64,000 bases of DNA, from positions 62,001 to 126,000 of the forward strand of contig NZ_JAFFZO010000001.1 of NCBI RefSeq assembly GCF_016924145.1, in the 5' to 3' direction. Positions 1 to 8,370 of this stretch are shown here, one piece after another. The notes under the pieces are model-generated. The model did not search any database. It was not told where the DNA came from and saw only the letters and a program-made list of their open reading frames with translations. Numbering within the stretch: position 1 is the stretch's first letter; each line of letters opens with the position of its first letter. The DNA is from Amphritea pacifica (GTDB lineage Bacteria; Pseudomonadota; Gammaproteobacteria; Pseudomonadales; Balneatricaceae). The position numbers and the translations under genes were made by a program.

Positions 1-324
1 GTTGTGATCCCCTGTTATCTCATCCTTGGCAACCCGGATAAACTACCGACTACCCCCCTGCAATGGTCAATTTTGACCTATTTAGGACTCGTTGCGTCAG
101 GTCTGGGCTATTTCGCCTGGAACAAGGGGGCAACGCAAGTCAGCGTCGGGACACTGGCTGTCGCCAACAACCTGCTAATCCCTGCGGGCATTGTCGTTAA
201 TGTTTTATTCTGGAACCGTGATGCGGATATTTTGCGCCTGTCGATCGGAGGGGCAATTAATCTGTTAGCACTCATGATAAACGATAAATTCAACCAACGT
301 ATCCAACAGGCAAAAACGGCCTAA
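1..324 (+). CDS. DMT-superfamily (EamA-type) permease, 3' end only
   Basis: This is the C-terminal ~107 residues of an inner-membrane transporter; the 5' part lies outside the window. The visible part holds about three hydrophobic helices, with the sequence YLGLVASGLGYFAWNKGATQ typical of the last half of EamA/RhaT-type drug/metabolite transporters, where a tyrosine/phenylalanine-rich helix is followed by a short loop and two closing helices. It ends in a charged cytoplasmic tail (NDKFNQRIQQAKTA). Substrate cannot be told from this fragment; the family exports amino acids, purines or other metabolites. It converges on the response-regulator gene downstream, with about 170 bp between them and no clear intrinsic terminator. 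Confidence 0.75.
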   Translation, partial: VVIPCYLILGNPDKLPTTPLQWSILTYLGLVASGLGYFAWNKGATQVSVGTLAVANNLLIPAGIVVNVLFWNRDADILRLSIGGAINLLALMINDKFNQRIQQAKTA

Positions 325-493
325 GCCTGCTCCTGATAGCGATTTTTGAAACCGAAGCCACTAAACAGGCAATACCAACAACTGCCTTACAGGCACCCGA
401 CTTAAACACTAGTTATGGAGTACATTAAGAAGGCTCTTCCTAGCCACTAACTACTAGCAAGTCACGCTCTTTGTGACGTTCTAGCTACTGATT

Positions 494-1417
494 TTATTCA
501 TGACTGGCAATCAGTCTCAAAGCCACGCCCGCCGCCGCGGTGCGATTTTCGACACCGAGTTTGGGGAAGATCTGTTCCAGATGTTTGTTGATGGTGCGGG
601 GGCTGATTTCGAGAATTTCAGCAATATCGCGGTTGGTTTTACCGTTGGCGAGCCAGAACAATACCTCCGCTTCCCGCTCGGTCAGTTCCAGCTCCTGCCT
701 GAGCAGCTCGGCGCCGGTGGGCTTATTGCCATCGATCAGTTGCATCAGCACATCGCCATTGCTCTGATAGCCGATCAGCTTCAGGGTTAATGGGTAGTCG
801 AGGTTTTTAACGGCCATCCGCTCCTGTTCTAAAGGGTTGTGAGACAGCCAGTGACTGATCTGAGGTATCAGACTCTCCTCCTGCATCTGCTCGGTCACCC
901 CTGCCCGGCCCAACAGCGCATAGGCCCGGGGAGTTGCCCAGCGCAACAGACCTTCCCTGCCCACCGTCAGCAGATGCTGGCCGGTGCTGTCCAGCGCGCT
1001 GTGAACACTGCTGGTCTGGCGGGCGTTACCCAGATGCACCCGGATACGTGCCAATAACTCATTGGGACTGATCGGTTTGGTCAGATAATCCACTCCGCCA
1101 CAATCCAGCCCGCGCACGATATCATCGGTATCGGTCAGACCGGTCATAAAGACCACCGGTATGGTGGCCAGATCGGGATCAGCCTTCAGCATACGGCAGG
1201 TATCAAAGCCATCCATTACCGGCATCACCGCATCCATGAGGATAATATCGGGGCGGATACGCTTGCAGATGGTGAGTGCCTGACGCCCCTCCAGCGCCAC
1301 CAGAATATCCAGCCCGGCCCCCTCCAGGGCATCGTTAATCAGACTCAGCGCATTGGGGGAATCATCCACCACCAGCACCACGTCATTACGATCTGATCCG
1401 CTCTCTCTCATATTCAT
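494..1417 (-). CDS. Response regulator, REC domain plus LuxR/GerE-type DNA-binding domain
   Basis: A 307-residue transcription factor. The receiver domain has the acidic pair in LVVDDS, the phospho-acceptor Asp at about residue 62 (IILMDAVMP) and the conserved Lys at about 114 (YLTKPIS). A middle segment of ~110 residues, possibly a degenerate PAS-like domain, leads to a C-terminal GerE helix-turn-helix from about residue 245 (LTEREAEVLFWLANGKTNRDIAE ... SPRTINKHLEQIFPKLGV). The start codon overlaps the stop of the upstream hybrid kinase gene by 4 bp, so the two are translationally coupled and this is almost surely the kinase's cognate output protein. Targets are not known from sequence. Confidence 0.93.
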   Translation of the reverse strand: MNMRESGSDRNDVVLVVDDSPNALSLINDALEGAGLDILVALEGRQALTICKRIRPDIILMDAVMPVMDGFDTCRMLKADPDLATIPVVFMTGLTDTDDIVRGLDCGGVDYLTKPISPNELLARIRVHLGNARQTSSVHSALDSTGQHLLTVGREGLLRWATPRAYALLGRAGVTEQMQEESLIPQISHWLSHNPLEQERMAVKNLDYPLTLKLIGYQSNGDVLMQLIDGNKPTGAELLRQELELTEREAEVLFWLANGKTNRDIAEILEISPRTINKHLEQIFPKLGVENRTAAAGVALRLIASHE

Positions 1418-4400
1418 TGATTCCGCTTCTCCAGATACACCACCAATTTATCAAACAGAAAACTTTCACTGAGCTGGCGCAGATGTGTTAATGCCCCTAC
1501 GGACAGAACCTCCAGCCTTTCGATCTCTTTAAGGCACTGCATCACCCCTTTGTGATAACCCAGTTCGGCACAGTTTTTCAGTTCCATCAGCAACGGATGA
1601 TCCGGCTGCATAATCTCAACAACCGGGGCCAGCGGCGGCCCGGCCTCTTCCGCTTTCAGCGGTTCTGAACCGCCCCGGTAGATCCACTTCAGCTCAAGGT
1701 AGCGCCCCAGCGTTTCCAGCAATTGATGATTCGCCACCGGTTTAACCAGATAATCATCATAGCTATCATGGCCATCTTCCCTGGCGGAAAGCTCCCGGGC
1801 ATCGGCGGACAACATCACAACTTTACCGGCGACTTTACGCTGCCGCAGAATGCTGGCCAACTGTAAACCCGACATCCCCGGCATGGAGATATCCAGCAGA
1901 AACAGATCCGGCTCATTCTGCTGCAACAGCGCCAGACAGGCATCGGCATCCTGCGCTTCCATAATACTGAAGCCCAGCGGCACCAGAATATCGGCCAGCA
2001 GCCCCCGCAATACCGGGTCATCATCCACCAGACAAAGGGTTCGCTGATAACCTTCATAGCCAATAATCCGCTGTTCCTGAAGCACCGGTGTCAGCTCTTC
2101 ACTGCTGACCCAGGGCAGCATCATCGACACCCGGAAACAGCTTCCCTGCCCGGGGCTGCTCTCCACCTGCAGATCGCCCCCCATAATCTCAGTCAGCAGT
2201 TTAACGATGGTCAGCCCCAGGCCGGTGCCCGGCAGATGGGCGGTGTCCCGGTTTCGAATCCGTTCAAACGGCGAAAAGATGCGCGTCATCTGGTATTCAT
2301 CAATACCCGGGCCCGTATCACGGATAGCAAACTCAGCCACCTGGTTACGGTAATGGATATCAAAATCCACCCGTCCACTGGGGGTATACTTGATCGCATT
2401 AGACAGCAGGTTGATCAGAATCTGCCGCAACCGTTTTTCATCGGTCACAATCCGTTTTGGCAAAGGATTGGCGATATGACAGTTAAACGCTATCCCCTTC
2501 TGCAACGCCTGCATACGAAACATCTCCGCCAGCTGTTCGATCAGCTCCGGCAGATTCACCTGGTTCCGATAGAGATCTAAACGGCCCGCCTCAATCTTCG
2601 AGATATCCAGTAATCCCTCAATCAGGTCGGTGAGATAGAGACCGCTGCGATGGATGATATCCAGTCCCCGCTGCTGATCTTCCTGTAGGTTGGAACGCTC
2701 CCGCAATAGCTGCGCATAGCCAAGGATCGACTGCAATGGCGTGCGCAGTTCATGGCTGATACCGGAGAGATAGCGACTCTTGGCTGCATTCGCGCGCTCC
2801 GCCAGCTCCTTGGCCTGCTGCAGTTCCAGATCGGTCTGTTCATGTGCCTCGATCTCCCGGGTCAGCTTCATGGTCTGCCGGTTGGACTCCTGCTGCGCGA
2901 CCACCCGGCTCTCATGGGTCAGCAGAAACAACCAGGTAACCACGCCCGAAGCGATAAACAGGGTAAAAAACAGGGTCCAGATGGTTTGTAGTACGAGGGC
3001 GGTTTCCTCTGGGGTTGCCGGCGCTAATTGTCGGAATATCACCGCCAGCAATGCCCCCAGCACCAGATTAACCACCAGCAATAGGGCGATAAACTTACCC
3101 AGCCGGGAACTGACCAGTTTCACTGCCCGACGGGGCAGGAACAGATGCAGCATCTCCATCACCTGTCGGGACAGCCGCGCCTTTGGCTTGCAGTTATCCA
3201 GACAGCGCACATCCAGTGAACAGCAGAGGGAACAGATCGGCAGATCATAAGCGGGACAGTAGCTCATATCCTCCCGCTCAAAATCGTTTTCACAGATCCC
3301 GCAGGTGACAATACTCACGGTGCGCGCATCACCCTGCACCGGCACCAGACGAATATACTGATTCAACTCTTCGTTCGTCCGGGCAATATAGTATCGACCG
3401 CCGGTCAGCCAGGCGATCAGGGGCACACAGACAAAGCAGCTGAGCAGACTGACAAAATGACACAGGTTACGGGCTATCTCGCCGAACAGCCCCAGATAAC
3501 TCAGCATCCCCAGTGCTGTAGAGATCACCATCGACCCCATCCCCACCGGGTTGATGTCGTACAGGTGACCCCGTTTAAACTCAATCTCTGGCGGACTCAG
3601 TCCCAGTGGCTTATTGATCAGCAGATCCGCAGACAATGACGCCAGCCAGCTGATCGCAATAATCGCAAAGATCCCCAGAATCGCTTCCAGTGCCTGATAG
3701 ATACCCAGTTCCATCAGAATCAGCGCAATGGTGACATTGAACACCAGCCAGACAACCCGTCCCGGGTGGCTGTGAGTCAGCCGGGAAAAGAAGTTCGACC
3801 AGGCGATAGAACCGGCATAGGCATTGGTGACATTGATCTTCATCTGACAGACCACCACCATCAGCGCCGCCAGTAACAGGGCGATCTCCGGTGAGCCGGT
3901 CATCAGCTGGAACACCCGCTGATACATATAGGTCGGATCAGAAGCTTCGATGATGCCGATCCCCTGGGTGATCGCCAGATAAGCCAGAAAGGAGCCCAAC
4001 AACATCTTAATCATCCCGGTAAACACCCAGCCGGGGCCTGCCAGAATCAGCCAGAACCACCACTGTTTTCTGTTATCCCGGGTTTTCTCCGGCATAAATC
4101 GCAGGTAGTCCACCTGCTCACCGATCTGCGCAAACAGGGCAAAAAACACCGATACCGCTGCACCAAACATGATGATGTCAAACTCACCACTGGCGGTAGA
4201 GGCCATCCCCGGACTGAACTCTGTCCAACCCTGCAACTTATCTGCCTCAAACCACAGCGCTACCGCCACTGCGGCCAGCTGCAGTGTTAACCATAGATTT
4301 TGCGTGCCCACCTGAAACCGGCTGATGGCGGTAATCCCGTGGGTCACGATGGGAATCACTGCAATAGCGCAGAGCAGATAACCCAGCGCCAGCGGAATAC

Positions 4401-4836
4401 CGAACAACGCCTTCAGTGCCGAGGCCAGAATCGCAGCCTCGATGGCGAAGAAAATAAAGGTAAACGAGGCATAGATCAGGGAGGTAAGTGTCGACCCCAG
4501 ATAACCAAAACCGGCCCCCCGGGTAAGCAGGTCAATATCCAGCCCGTGTTTAGCGGAGTAATAGGCGATGGGAAAACCGGTAATAAACAGCACAATACAG
4601 ACAGCCGCCATCGCCATCACCGTATTGGTAAAGCCATAGCTCAGGGTTACCGCAGCCGCCAGCCCCTCAAGTGCCAGAAATGAAGCAGCCCCCAGCGCCG
4701 TTTTACCCACCCGGGAGATACTCATATGCCGCCCTTTACGCGCGGTAAAGCGCAGCGCGTAATCCTCCAGCGTCTGGTCAGCAACCCACTTGTTATAGTG
4801 GCGGCGAACTTTAAGGATCTTCTGGAAAGCTGACAT
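1414..4836 (-). CDS. Hybrid sensor histidine kinase with N-terminal NCS1-type permease domain and Cys-rich linker
   Basis: A 1140-residue membrane kinase. Residues ~30-480 form about 12 transmembrane helices resembling nucleobase/cation symporter-1 (purine-cytosine permease) proteins. Residues ~512-549 hold a cluster of nine cysteines (CGIC at 512-515, then CPAYDLPICSLCC and CLDNC) that looks metal-binding. Two more hydrophobic stretches (~580-640) and a coiled segment lead to the kinase core: H-box His695 in ISHELRTP, N-box LINLLSNAIKYT (~808-818), G boxes DTGPGID and GTGLGL. A receiver domain follows with phospho-Asp ~982 (LFLLDISMPGMSG). The ATG at 4836 is chosen over the GTG at 4923 because AGGAG lies just upstream; the earlier start has no ribosome site. 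It probably couples solute sensing or transport to phosphorylation, like CbrA-type SSS kinases, but with a different permease family. Confidence 0.9.
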   Translation of the reverse strand: MSAFQKILKVRRHYNKWVADQTLEDYALRFTARKGRHMSISRVGKTALGAASFLALEGLAAAVTLSYGFTNTVMAMAAVCIVLFITGFPIAYYSAKHGLDIDLLTRGAGFGYLGSTLTSLIYASFTFIFFAIEAAILASALKALFGIPLALGYLLCAIAVIPIVTHGITAISRFQVGTQNLWLTLQLAAVAVALWFEADKLQGWTEFSPGMASTASGEFDIIMFGAAVSVFFALFAQIGEQVDYLRFMPEKTRDNRKQWWFWLILAGPGWVFTGMIKMLLGSFLAYLAITQGIGIIEASDPTYMYQRVFQLMTGSPEIALLLAALMVVVCQMKINVTNAYAGSIAWSNFFSRLTHSHPGRVVWLVFNVTIALILMELGIYQALEAILGIFAIIAISWLASLSADLLINKPLGLSPPEIEFKRGHLYDINPVGMGSMVISTALGMLSYLGLFGEIARNLCHFVSLLSCFVCVPLIAWLTGGRYYIARTNEELNQYIRLVPVQGDARTVSIVTCGICENDFEREDMSYCPAYDLPICSLCCSLDVRCLDNCKPKARLSRQVMEMLHLFLPRRAVKLVSSRLGKFIALLLVVNLVLGALLAVIFRQLAPATPEETALVLQTIWTLFFTLFIASGVVTWLFLLTHESRVVAQQESNRQTMKLTREIEAHEQTDLELQQAKELAERANAAKSRYLSGISHELRTPLQSILGYAQLLRERSNLQEDQQRGLDIIHRSGLYLTDLIEGLLDISKIEAGRLDLYRNQVNLPELIEQLAEMFRMQALQKGIAFNCHIANPLPKRIVTDEKRLRQILINLLSNAIKYTPSGRVDFDIHYRNQVAEFAIRDTGPGIDEYQMTRIFSPFERIRNRDTAHLPGTGLGLTIVKLLTEIMGGDLQVESSPGQGSCFRVSMMLPWVSSEELTPVLQEQRIIGYEGYQRTLCLVDDDPVLRGLLADILVPLGFSIMEAQDADACLALLQQNEPDLFLLDISMPGMSGLQLASILRQRKVAGKVVMLSADARELSAREDGHDSYDDYLVKPVANHQLLETLGRYLELKWIYRGGSEPLKAEEAGPPLAPVVEIMQPDHPLLMELKNCAELGYHKGVMQCLKEIERLEVLSVGALTHLRQLSESFLFDKLVVYLEKRNQ

Positions 4837-5025
4837 AAACTCCTGACTTAACCCTCTGAAACGGCCCGAAAAACGCACAAATTCAGTGCAGAAGAGTTCC
4901 TGCAGTGCACACACACGCACCACAAAAGAGCTGATAGAACTGTTTTTCCGTAAACTGGTCTTTATAGAGAGTCAGACTGCATGGTTTATGCCAGACGGGA
5001 AAAAGGCTAAGACGTAGCTCGTTGT

Positions 5026-5297
5026 TCGTGGCTCGACGCGACTGCGTCGCTTGTTCGAAAAAGCGTAAGAACCGCCCCAGGACAGGGCATTAGCATGCAC
5101 AGAATAACAACGCGAACATCCCGATAGATGTGCCTTTGCTCTTCTCTGTGTCCTCGGTGTTCTCTGTGGTGATAATTTTTTGAGGGTATTTTTACCACGG
5201 ATGGACCAGAGGGGAGCTGTATAGAAACAAACTCTCGTGGTTCGACGCGACTGCGTCGCTTGCCAGAGAAAGCGTATAAGCCGCCCAGGACAGGGCA
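5026..5297. repeat. Direct repeat pair containing a GCGAC-TGC-GTCGC hairpin
   Basis: Two near-identical blocks, 5026-5089 and 5235-5297, about 209 bp apart. Each contains a perfect small inverted repeat GCGACTGCGTCGC (5038-5050 and 5247-5259), followed by a tail that reads as ...AAGCGTA(T)AAG(A)...CCGCCC...AGGACAGGGCA in both copies. No terminal inverted repeats or transposase are visible, so it is a short non-autonomous or REP-like element rather than an insertion sequence. Confidence 0.7.
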
Positions 5298-5415
5298 AAC
5301 AAAGAACTGTTTCATAGAGGCCTGTATATAAACCCTCGGTGCTCTCTGTGTCCTCTGTGGTGACAATTTTTTGAAGGTATTTTTACCACAGAGGGCACAG
5401 AGAACACCGAGAAAG
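5131..5415. repeat. Dispersed CACAGAG-type repeat, copies 1 and 2
   Basis: Both blocks (5131-5212 and 5335-5415) contain a minus-strand-oriented arm (CTCTGTGTCCTC...CTCTGTGGTGA) and then TTTTTACCACAGAGG (TTTTTACCACGGATGG in copy 1), so each looks like a head-to-head inverted copy of the same short element around a central AATTTTTTGA(A/G)GGTA. The same ACCACAGAG...CACTGAGGA core recurs at 7616, 9150 and 9357. Confidence 0.65.
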
Positions 5416-5539
5416 AGAAAAACTAGCAGTTTATTTTTTTCAATCCAGCCGTTATGCTCAGTTTATCGTTACAGAAAGGCCTTTTTGCTGCTCCATATAA
5501 TGCGCAAAAATCGGTAAACAAAGGGAAAGGTTAAAGCGC

Positions 5540-5600
5540 TGGTGGGATTCTCCACCGGGTTAAGAATGCTACCGCGCATTCTCGTTTTGTCTTAATGGAG
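5540..5600 (+). promoter_or_regulatory. Two-hairpin leader ahead of a small ORF
   Basis: Two stable stem-loops follow one another: GGTGG-GATTCT-CCACC (5541-5555) and GAATGC-TACCGC-GCATTC (5564-5581), then TTTTG and the ribosome site ATGGAG (5595-5600) of the 26-codon ORF. The second hairpin followed by CTCGTTTTG could act as a weak terminator or attenuator. It matches no riboswitch family I can name. Confidence 0.35.
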
Positions 5601-5606
5601 ATTACG

Positions 5607-5687
5607 ATGTTCAGCACTGCCTCTTTTATCTCTTATCGATATACGTCTTTTCTCAATGTTATCCGGCCCGGGTCCTCCTCAGTCTGA
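5607..5687 (+). CDS. Possible 26-residue leader peptide or small protein
   Basis: The ATG at 5607 has a good ribosome site (TGGAG, spacing 6). The frame encodes 26 residues starting MFSTASFISYRYTSF and ends at TGA 5685-5687, seven bases before the start of the next gene. The peptide is rich in Ser, Phe and Tyr and is too short for family assignment. Its position between two hairpins and a membrane-protein gene suggests a leader peptide, or it may be translationally coupled to that gene, whose own ribosome site is poor. Coding status is unproven. Confidence 0.35.
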   Translation: MFSTASFISYRYTSFLNVIRPGSSSV

Positions 5688-5693
5688 CAATAA

Positions 5694-6068
5694 ATGATAT
5701 CTGTAATCATGAGTAAGAAAAATTTTTCTATTACTTCACTGCTTCTACTCTCATTCGGAATGGCTGTAGTAGAGGTCATGCTTAACAGCCAGGGAGAGGT
5801 CGTTTCAGATGAAACGCAGTCTCTCTGGGGGTTTATATTTCTCGTTATTACTATTATTTGGGTGATCGCCGACTCAGAAACAAATGACTTTAAGAAACCA
5901 TTTGATTTTGGTTTTCTCATTTACCTCTTCTGGCCAGCCGCCCTGCCTTACTACCTGATCACAACACGAGGTTTTGAAGGTTTTGTATTCTTTCTTGGCC
6001 TTATGAGTATATGGCTTGGGCCGTGGTTGGCTGGGCTAGTGGCGTACACCTATGTATATACTCCTTAG
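5694..6068 (+). CDS. Small membrane protein of unknown function
   Basis: A 124-residue protein with about three or four hydrophobic helices: residues ~12-28, ~45-60 (WGFIFLVITIIWVIAD), ~75-90 (FLIYLFWPAALPYYLIT) and ~98-120 (FVFFLGLMSIWLGPWLAGLVAYTYVY). The loops are short and acidic. I do not recognise the family. An alternative start is the ATG at 5709 (MSKKNFSI), which would give the usual Lys-rich N-terminus of an inner-membrane protein and is perhaps more natural; neither has a strong ribosome site, which fits coupling to the small ORF just upstream. Confidence 0.55.
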   Translation: MISVIMSKKNFSITSLLLLSFGMAVVEVMLNSQGEVVSDETQSLWGFIFLVITIIWVIADSETNDFKKPFDFGFLIYLFWPAALPYYLITTRGFEGFVFFLGLMSIWLGPWLAGLVAYTYVYTP

Positions 6069-6137
6069 CACAGCAACACAATGTAAAACGCCCCCTAAAT
6101 ACGGCTTGTGGTAACCTCAAACTGGGACATGGAAGTC

Positions 6138-6803
6138 ATGAAAACAATCTTTTTAGCAGTATCAATTTGTTTGGCAACAAACTCATATGCATTGTCGTTC
6201 GAAGACGCCATAGTCAATCCGGGAGAATCCGTATCAGGTAAGCATCTGGATGAATATGCCAATATTTGGTGGCAGTGGACGTACACAATGCCAAAAGAGA
6301 TCAGCCCGGTTCGTGACACAACAGGTAAATATTGCCATGTAGGGCAACAAGGTGAAGTATGGTTTCTCGCTGGCGGTTACGGTACATCAAAAATCAAAAG
6401 AAGATGTGAAATACCTCAGGGAAAGTACATATTCTTTCCTGTAATAAATATGGCTTATTGGCCCAGAACGGAAGGCTCAATGTCCTGTGACAGTGCTAAA
6501 AGAAGTGCGGCACTTAATAATGACGAGTTGCTTTCCATCCAGGTAGAGCTGGATTCAATGAAAGCGCTAAATCCGACAAGCATGAGGGTCGCTTCTCAGA
6601 ACTGCTTTAATTTGCTGGGGTTAGTTCCAAAGAGATACAGCCCGCCAAATCTATACCCTGCAGCAACAGATGGCTATTGGGTCATGCTGAAACCGCTTTC
6701 AAAGGGCACTCATATTTTAAAATTCAATGCGATGTATAACCGTGAAAAAGGTGCATATAGTAAAATGGCCCAGGACATTGAGTATAAAATTTTCGTCAAG
6801 TAG
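6138..6803 (+). CDS. Secreted protein of unknown function with WWQW and VWFLAG motifs
   Basis: The start at 6138 gives a classical signal peptide (MKTIFLAVSICLATNSYA, cleavage near residue 18). Upstream in-frame starts at 6108 and 6129 would bury it. The mature part has a tryptophan-rich segment (NIWWQWTYTMP), a segment CHVGQQGEVWFLAGGYG, and four or more cysteines (in KYCHVG, KRRCEIP, MSCDSA, QNCFNL) that could form disulfides in the periplasm. The combination of WWxW, DxTGxxC and GxVWFLAG recurs in uncharacterised secreted proteins of several proteobacteria, from memory; no function is known to me. It is preceded by a 70-bp gap and likely has its own promoter. Confidence 0.7.
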   Translation: MKTIFLAVSICLATNSYALSFEDAIVNPGESVSGKHLDEYANIWWQWTYTMPKEISPVRDTTGKYCHVGQQGEVWFLAGGYGTSKIKRRCEIPQGKYIFFPVINMAYWPRTEGSMSCDSAKRSAALNNDELLSIQVELDSMKALNPTSMRVASQNCFNLLGLVPKRYSPPNLYPAATDGYWVMLKPLSKGTHILKFNAMYNREKGAYSKMAQDIEYKIFVK

Positions 6804-6921
6804 CCTTAAATACTTAGCAATTAGGGTTAGCTTAAACCTTTTGCCAACGCGCTATACTCTCCAACACAAAAGCTAACAGAGCCCGAATCATTTAAATGAA
6901 ACTGCTCTCAAGGATGAGTAA

Positions 6922-7542
6922 ATGAAAAAGCTGATTATTATTCCACTGGGTATTGTTTTACTTTTTGCTGTTGCGGCGGTCGGTTATCTGCTTCTGATGA
7001 CGGGGCTGATGAAAGCAGCAACTCCTCCCTCATTTCAGATTACTTATGCGGCCATTGCCGGCTGCAAAAATCAGCAAGAGATCCAACAGAATGATGGTGC
7101 GCTGTTCCAGGGGTTTGACTATCTGGCCCCTTACATCCCCTACCTGCTTCGCTGGGATCAGATGCTGTTTAACGACCATTTTGTTATCACTGACGGCCTG
7201 GTAAGCAATCAAAGTGTATTTCACATTTTGCTGACCGCATCAGAGTTGGGCGAATCAGAGTGTGATGAGCAGATTATGTCGTTAGCTCAGCATTATCAAA
7301 GCCGCGGTGCCTACATTGATCAGTTTAACGACTATGGAATGACACCCCTGCAGGAAGCCGTGATCACCCGTAATGAAAATTTTGTTCGCTTTTATTCCGG
7401 GTTAGGGGCCAATAAACACCTTAAAACCAAAAGCAACATCCCATTGATATCCGGCAAGGATGTCGATCAGATAGTCAGGCTCCTTCGGGAAAAAGCGCCA
7501 GATGATTTAAAACTGGCACGTATCGAGACTTTATTGAAATAA
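6922..7542 (+). CDS. Membrane-anchored protein with a C-terminal ankyrin-like repeat
   Basis: A 206-residue protein. Residues ~4-30 are one hydrophobic anchor (LIIIPLGIVLLFAVAAVGYLLLMTG) with an N-terminal MKK, so most of the protein lies in the periplasm. Two cysteines (GCKN and ECDE) may pair. Residues ~130-165 read DQFNDYGMTPLQEAVITRNENFVRFYSGLGANKHLKTKS, one recognisable ankyrin repeat (G-TPL-A-N--FV-----GA). It is a single weakly conserved repeat, so binding partner and function are unknown. Start at 6922 is supported by AAGGA upstream at 6911-6915. Confidence 0.7.
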   Translation: MKKLIIIPLGIVLLFAVAAVGYLLLMTGLMKAATPPSFQITYAAIAGCKNQQEIQQNDGALFQGFDYLAPYIPYLLRWDQMLFNDHFVITDGLVSNQSVFHILLTASELGESECDEQIMSLAQHYQSRGAYIDQFNDYGMTPLQEAVITRNENFVRFYSGLGANKHLKTKSNIPLISGKDVDQIVRLLREKAPDDLKLARIETLLK

Positions 7543-7568
7543 GGAACTAAAAAAGAGGGCTGCAATAA

Positions 7569-7596
7569 AGAACTGGCTTAATTTAAAGCCAGTTCT
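7569..7596. terminator. Hairpin downstream of the ankyrin-like gene
   Basis: AGAACTGGCTT (7569-7579) and AAGCCAGTTCT (7586-7596) form an 11-bp perfect stem with a six-base loop. The T-rich run comes only about 15 bases later, so it is a hairpin terminator candidate rather than a textbook one. Confidence 0.5.
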
Positions 7597-7615
7597 CCAG
7601 GATTGGGCTTACTGT

Positions 7616-7750
7616 TTTTACCACAGAGAACACAGATCACACTGAGGAGAACAAGGAAAATCGCCACGAGGCGTGGCACCCACAAAAGCTGGCTCCCACA
7701 AAAAGGACAATTCAGATATTTTTTGCAAGTGGAGAAGCCTCGTCTGGCTA
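7616..7750. repeat. Dispersed CACAGAG-type repeat, copy 3
   Basis: Reads TTTACCACAGAGAACACAG, then CACTGAGGAGAACAAGGA, AATCGCCACGAGGCGTGG, CACAAAAGCTGGCTCCCACA and a closing AAGTGGAGAAGCCTCGTCTG. The same order of blocks returns at 9150 and 9357, so it is one element about 80-140 bp long, here lying just beyond the 3' end of the TetR gene. Confidence 0.75.
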
Positions 7751-7754
7751 CTGC

Positions 7755-8327
7755 TTAAACAATAAGCCATGCCCTGAGATAGGTGAGCAAACGGCTTTCC
7801 ATGCTTTCGCTGGCATGCAGTGCGCAAAACTTTAGCGCCATCGCCTGTACCGAAAAAGCCTGAATCCCTTCTGCTAATAGCTGCGTACTGACATCACGGC
7901 GAAACGGTCCATCTGCAAGCCATGCCGATACCACCTGGCCATGACGCTCAAAGGTCATGGCAATATCCCCGATCCGTTCGATCGCAGCTGCTCCCGAGTA
8001 ACGCAGAATCACATCAAAGACATATCTTTCGCAGGTCATGAACTCCAGCAACGGCATGAGTGTAGCCACCAGTTCTTCAACATCCGCAGGGGCTTTGCAC
8101 TGCTCCAGCTCATCTAAACAACGGTTGATCCCCTCGCCAATTAAGCGATCCATCAGGGCATCTTTATCAGCAAAGTGGGCAAAAAAAGTGCCTTTAGCAA
8201 CACCCGCCCTCTTTACCACTTCTTCGACGCGGAGGGCTTCATAGCCATTTTCGGCAATAACGTTACTTGCCGCTTCAACCAGCCTGGCGCGAGTGGCAAG
8301 TGTGCGTTTCTGTACGGTTTTTGTCAT
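7755..8327 (-). CDS. TetR/AcrR-family transcriptional regulator
   Basis: A 190-residue regulator. The N-terminal DNA-binding domain spans residues ~8-55: TRARLVEAASNVIAENGYEALRVEEVVKRAGVAKGTFFAHFADKDAL, the standard TetR helix-turn-helix with its GTFFxHFxxKDxL recognition helix. The rest is a helical ligand-binding and dimerisation domain with no recognisable ligand. It is divergent from a flavodoxin-fold reductase gene, and the shared ~100-bp promoter region holds two perfect palindromes that are very likely its operators. By analogy it represses itself and the reductase and is released by an electrophile, quinone or similar compound; this is inference. Confidence 0.92.
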   Translation of the reverse strand: MTKTVQKRTLATRARLVEAASNVIAENGYEALRVEEVVKRAGVAKGTFFAHFADKDALMDRLIGEGINRCLDELEQCKAPADVEELVATLMPLLEFMTCERYVFDVILRYSGAAAIERIGDIAMTFERHGQVVSAWLADGPFRRDVSTQLLAEGIQAFSVQAMALKFCALHASESMESRLLTYLRAWLIV

Positions 8328-8370
8328 GTGCGCATGATGCCCTTAAAAACAATTATTGGCAATAAATAAA

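Larger units (their letters stand above)
4837..5606. other. Long intergenic region with two repeat types
   Basis: About 770 bp with no convincing gene. It holds a direct-repeat pair (5026-5089 and 5235-5297) and two copies of the CACAGAG-type dispersed repeat (about 5131-5212 and 5335-5415), annotated separately. ORFs predicted here on the minus strand simply read through the repeats. A possible -10 element (TATAAT at 5496-5501) precedes the hairpins and small reading frame that follow. Confidence 0.6.

Noticed and set aside
4300-4683. Plus-strand ORF in the kinase gene, rich in Gln, Arg and Asn
   Set aside because: Lies fully antisense to the membrane domain of the kinase, with composition expected of an opposite-strand shadow.
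7618-7827. ORFs through the CACAGAG repeats (for example minus 7618-7827, minus 9329-9517, minus 4972-5366)
   Set aside because: They read through the repeat copies with no ribosome site; the shared peptides (PSGPSVV, RTQR) only reflect the repeat itself.
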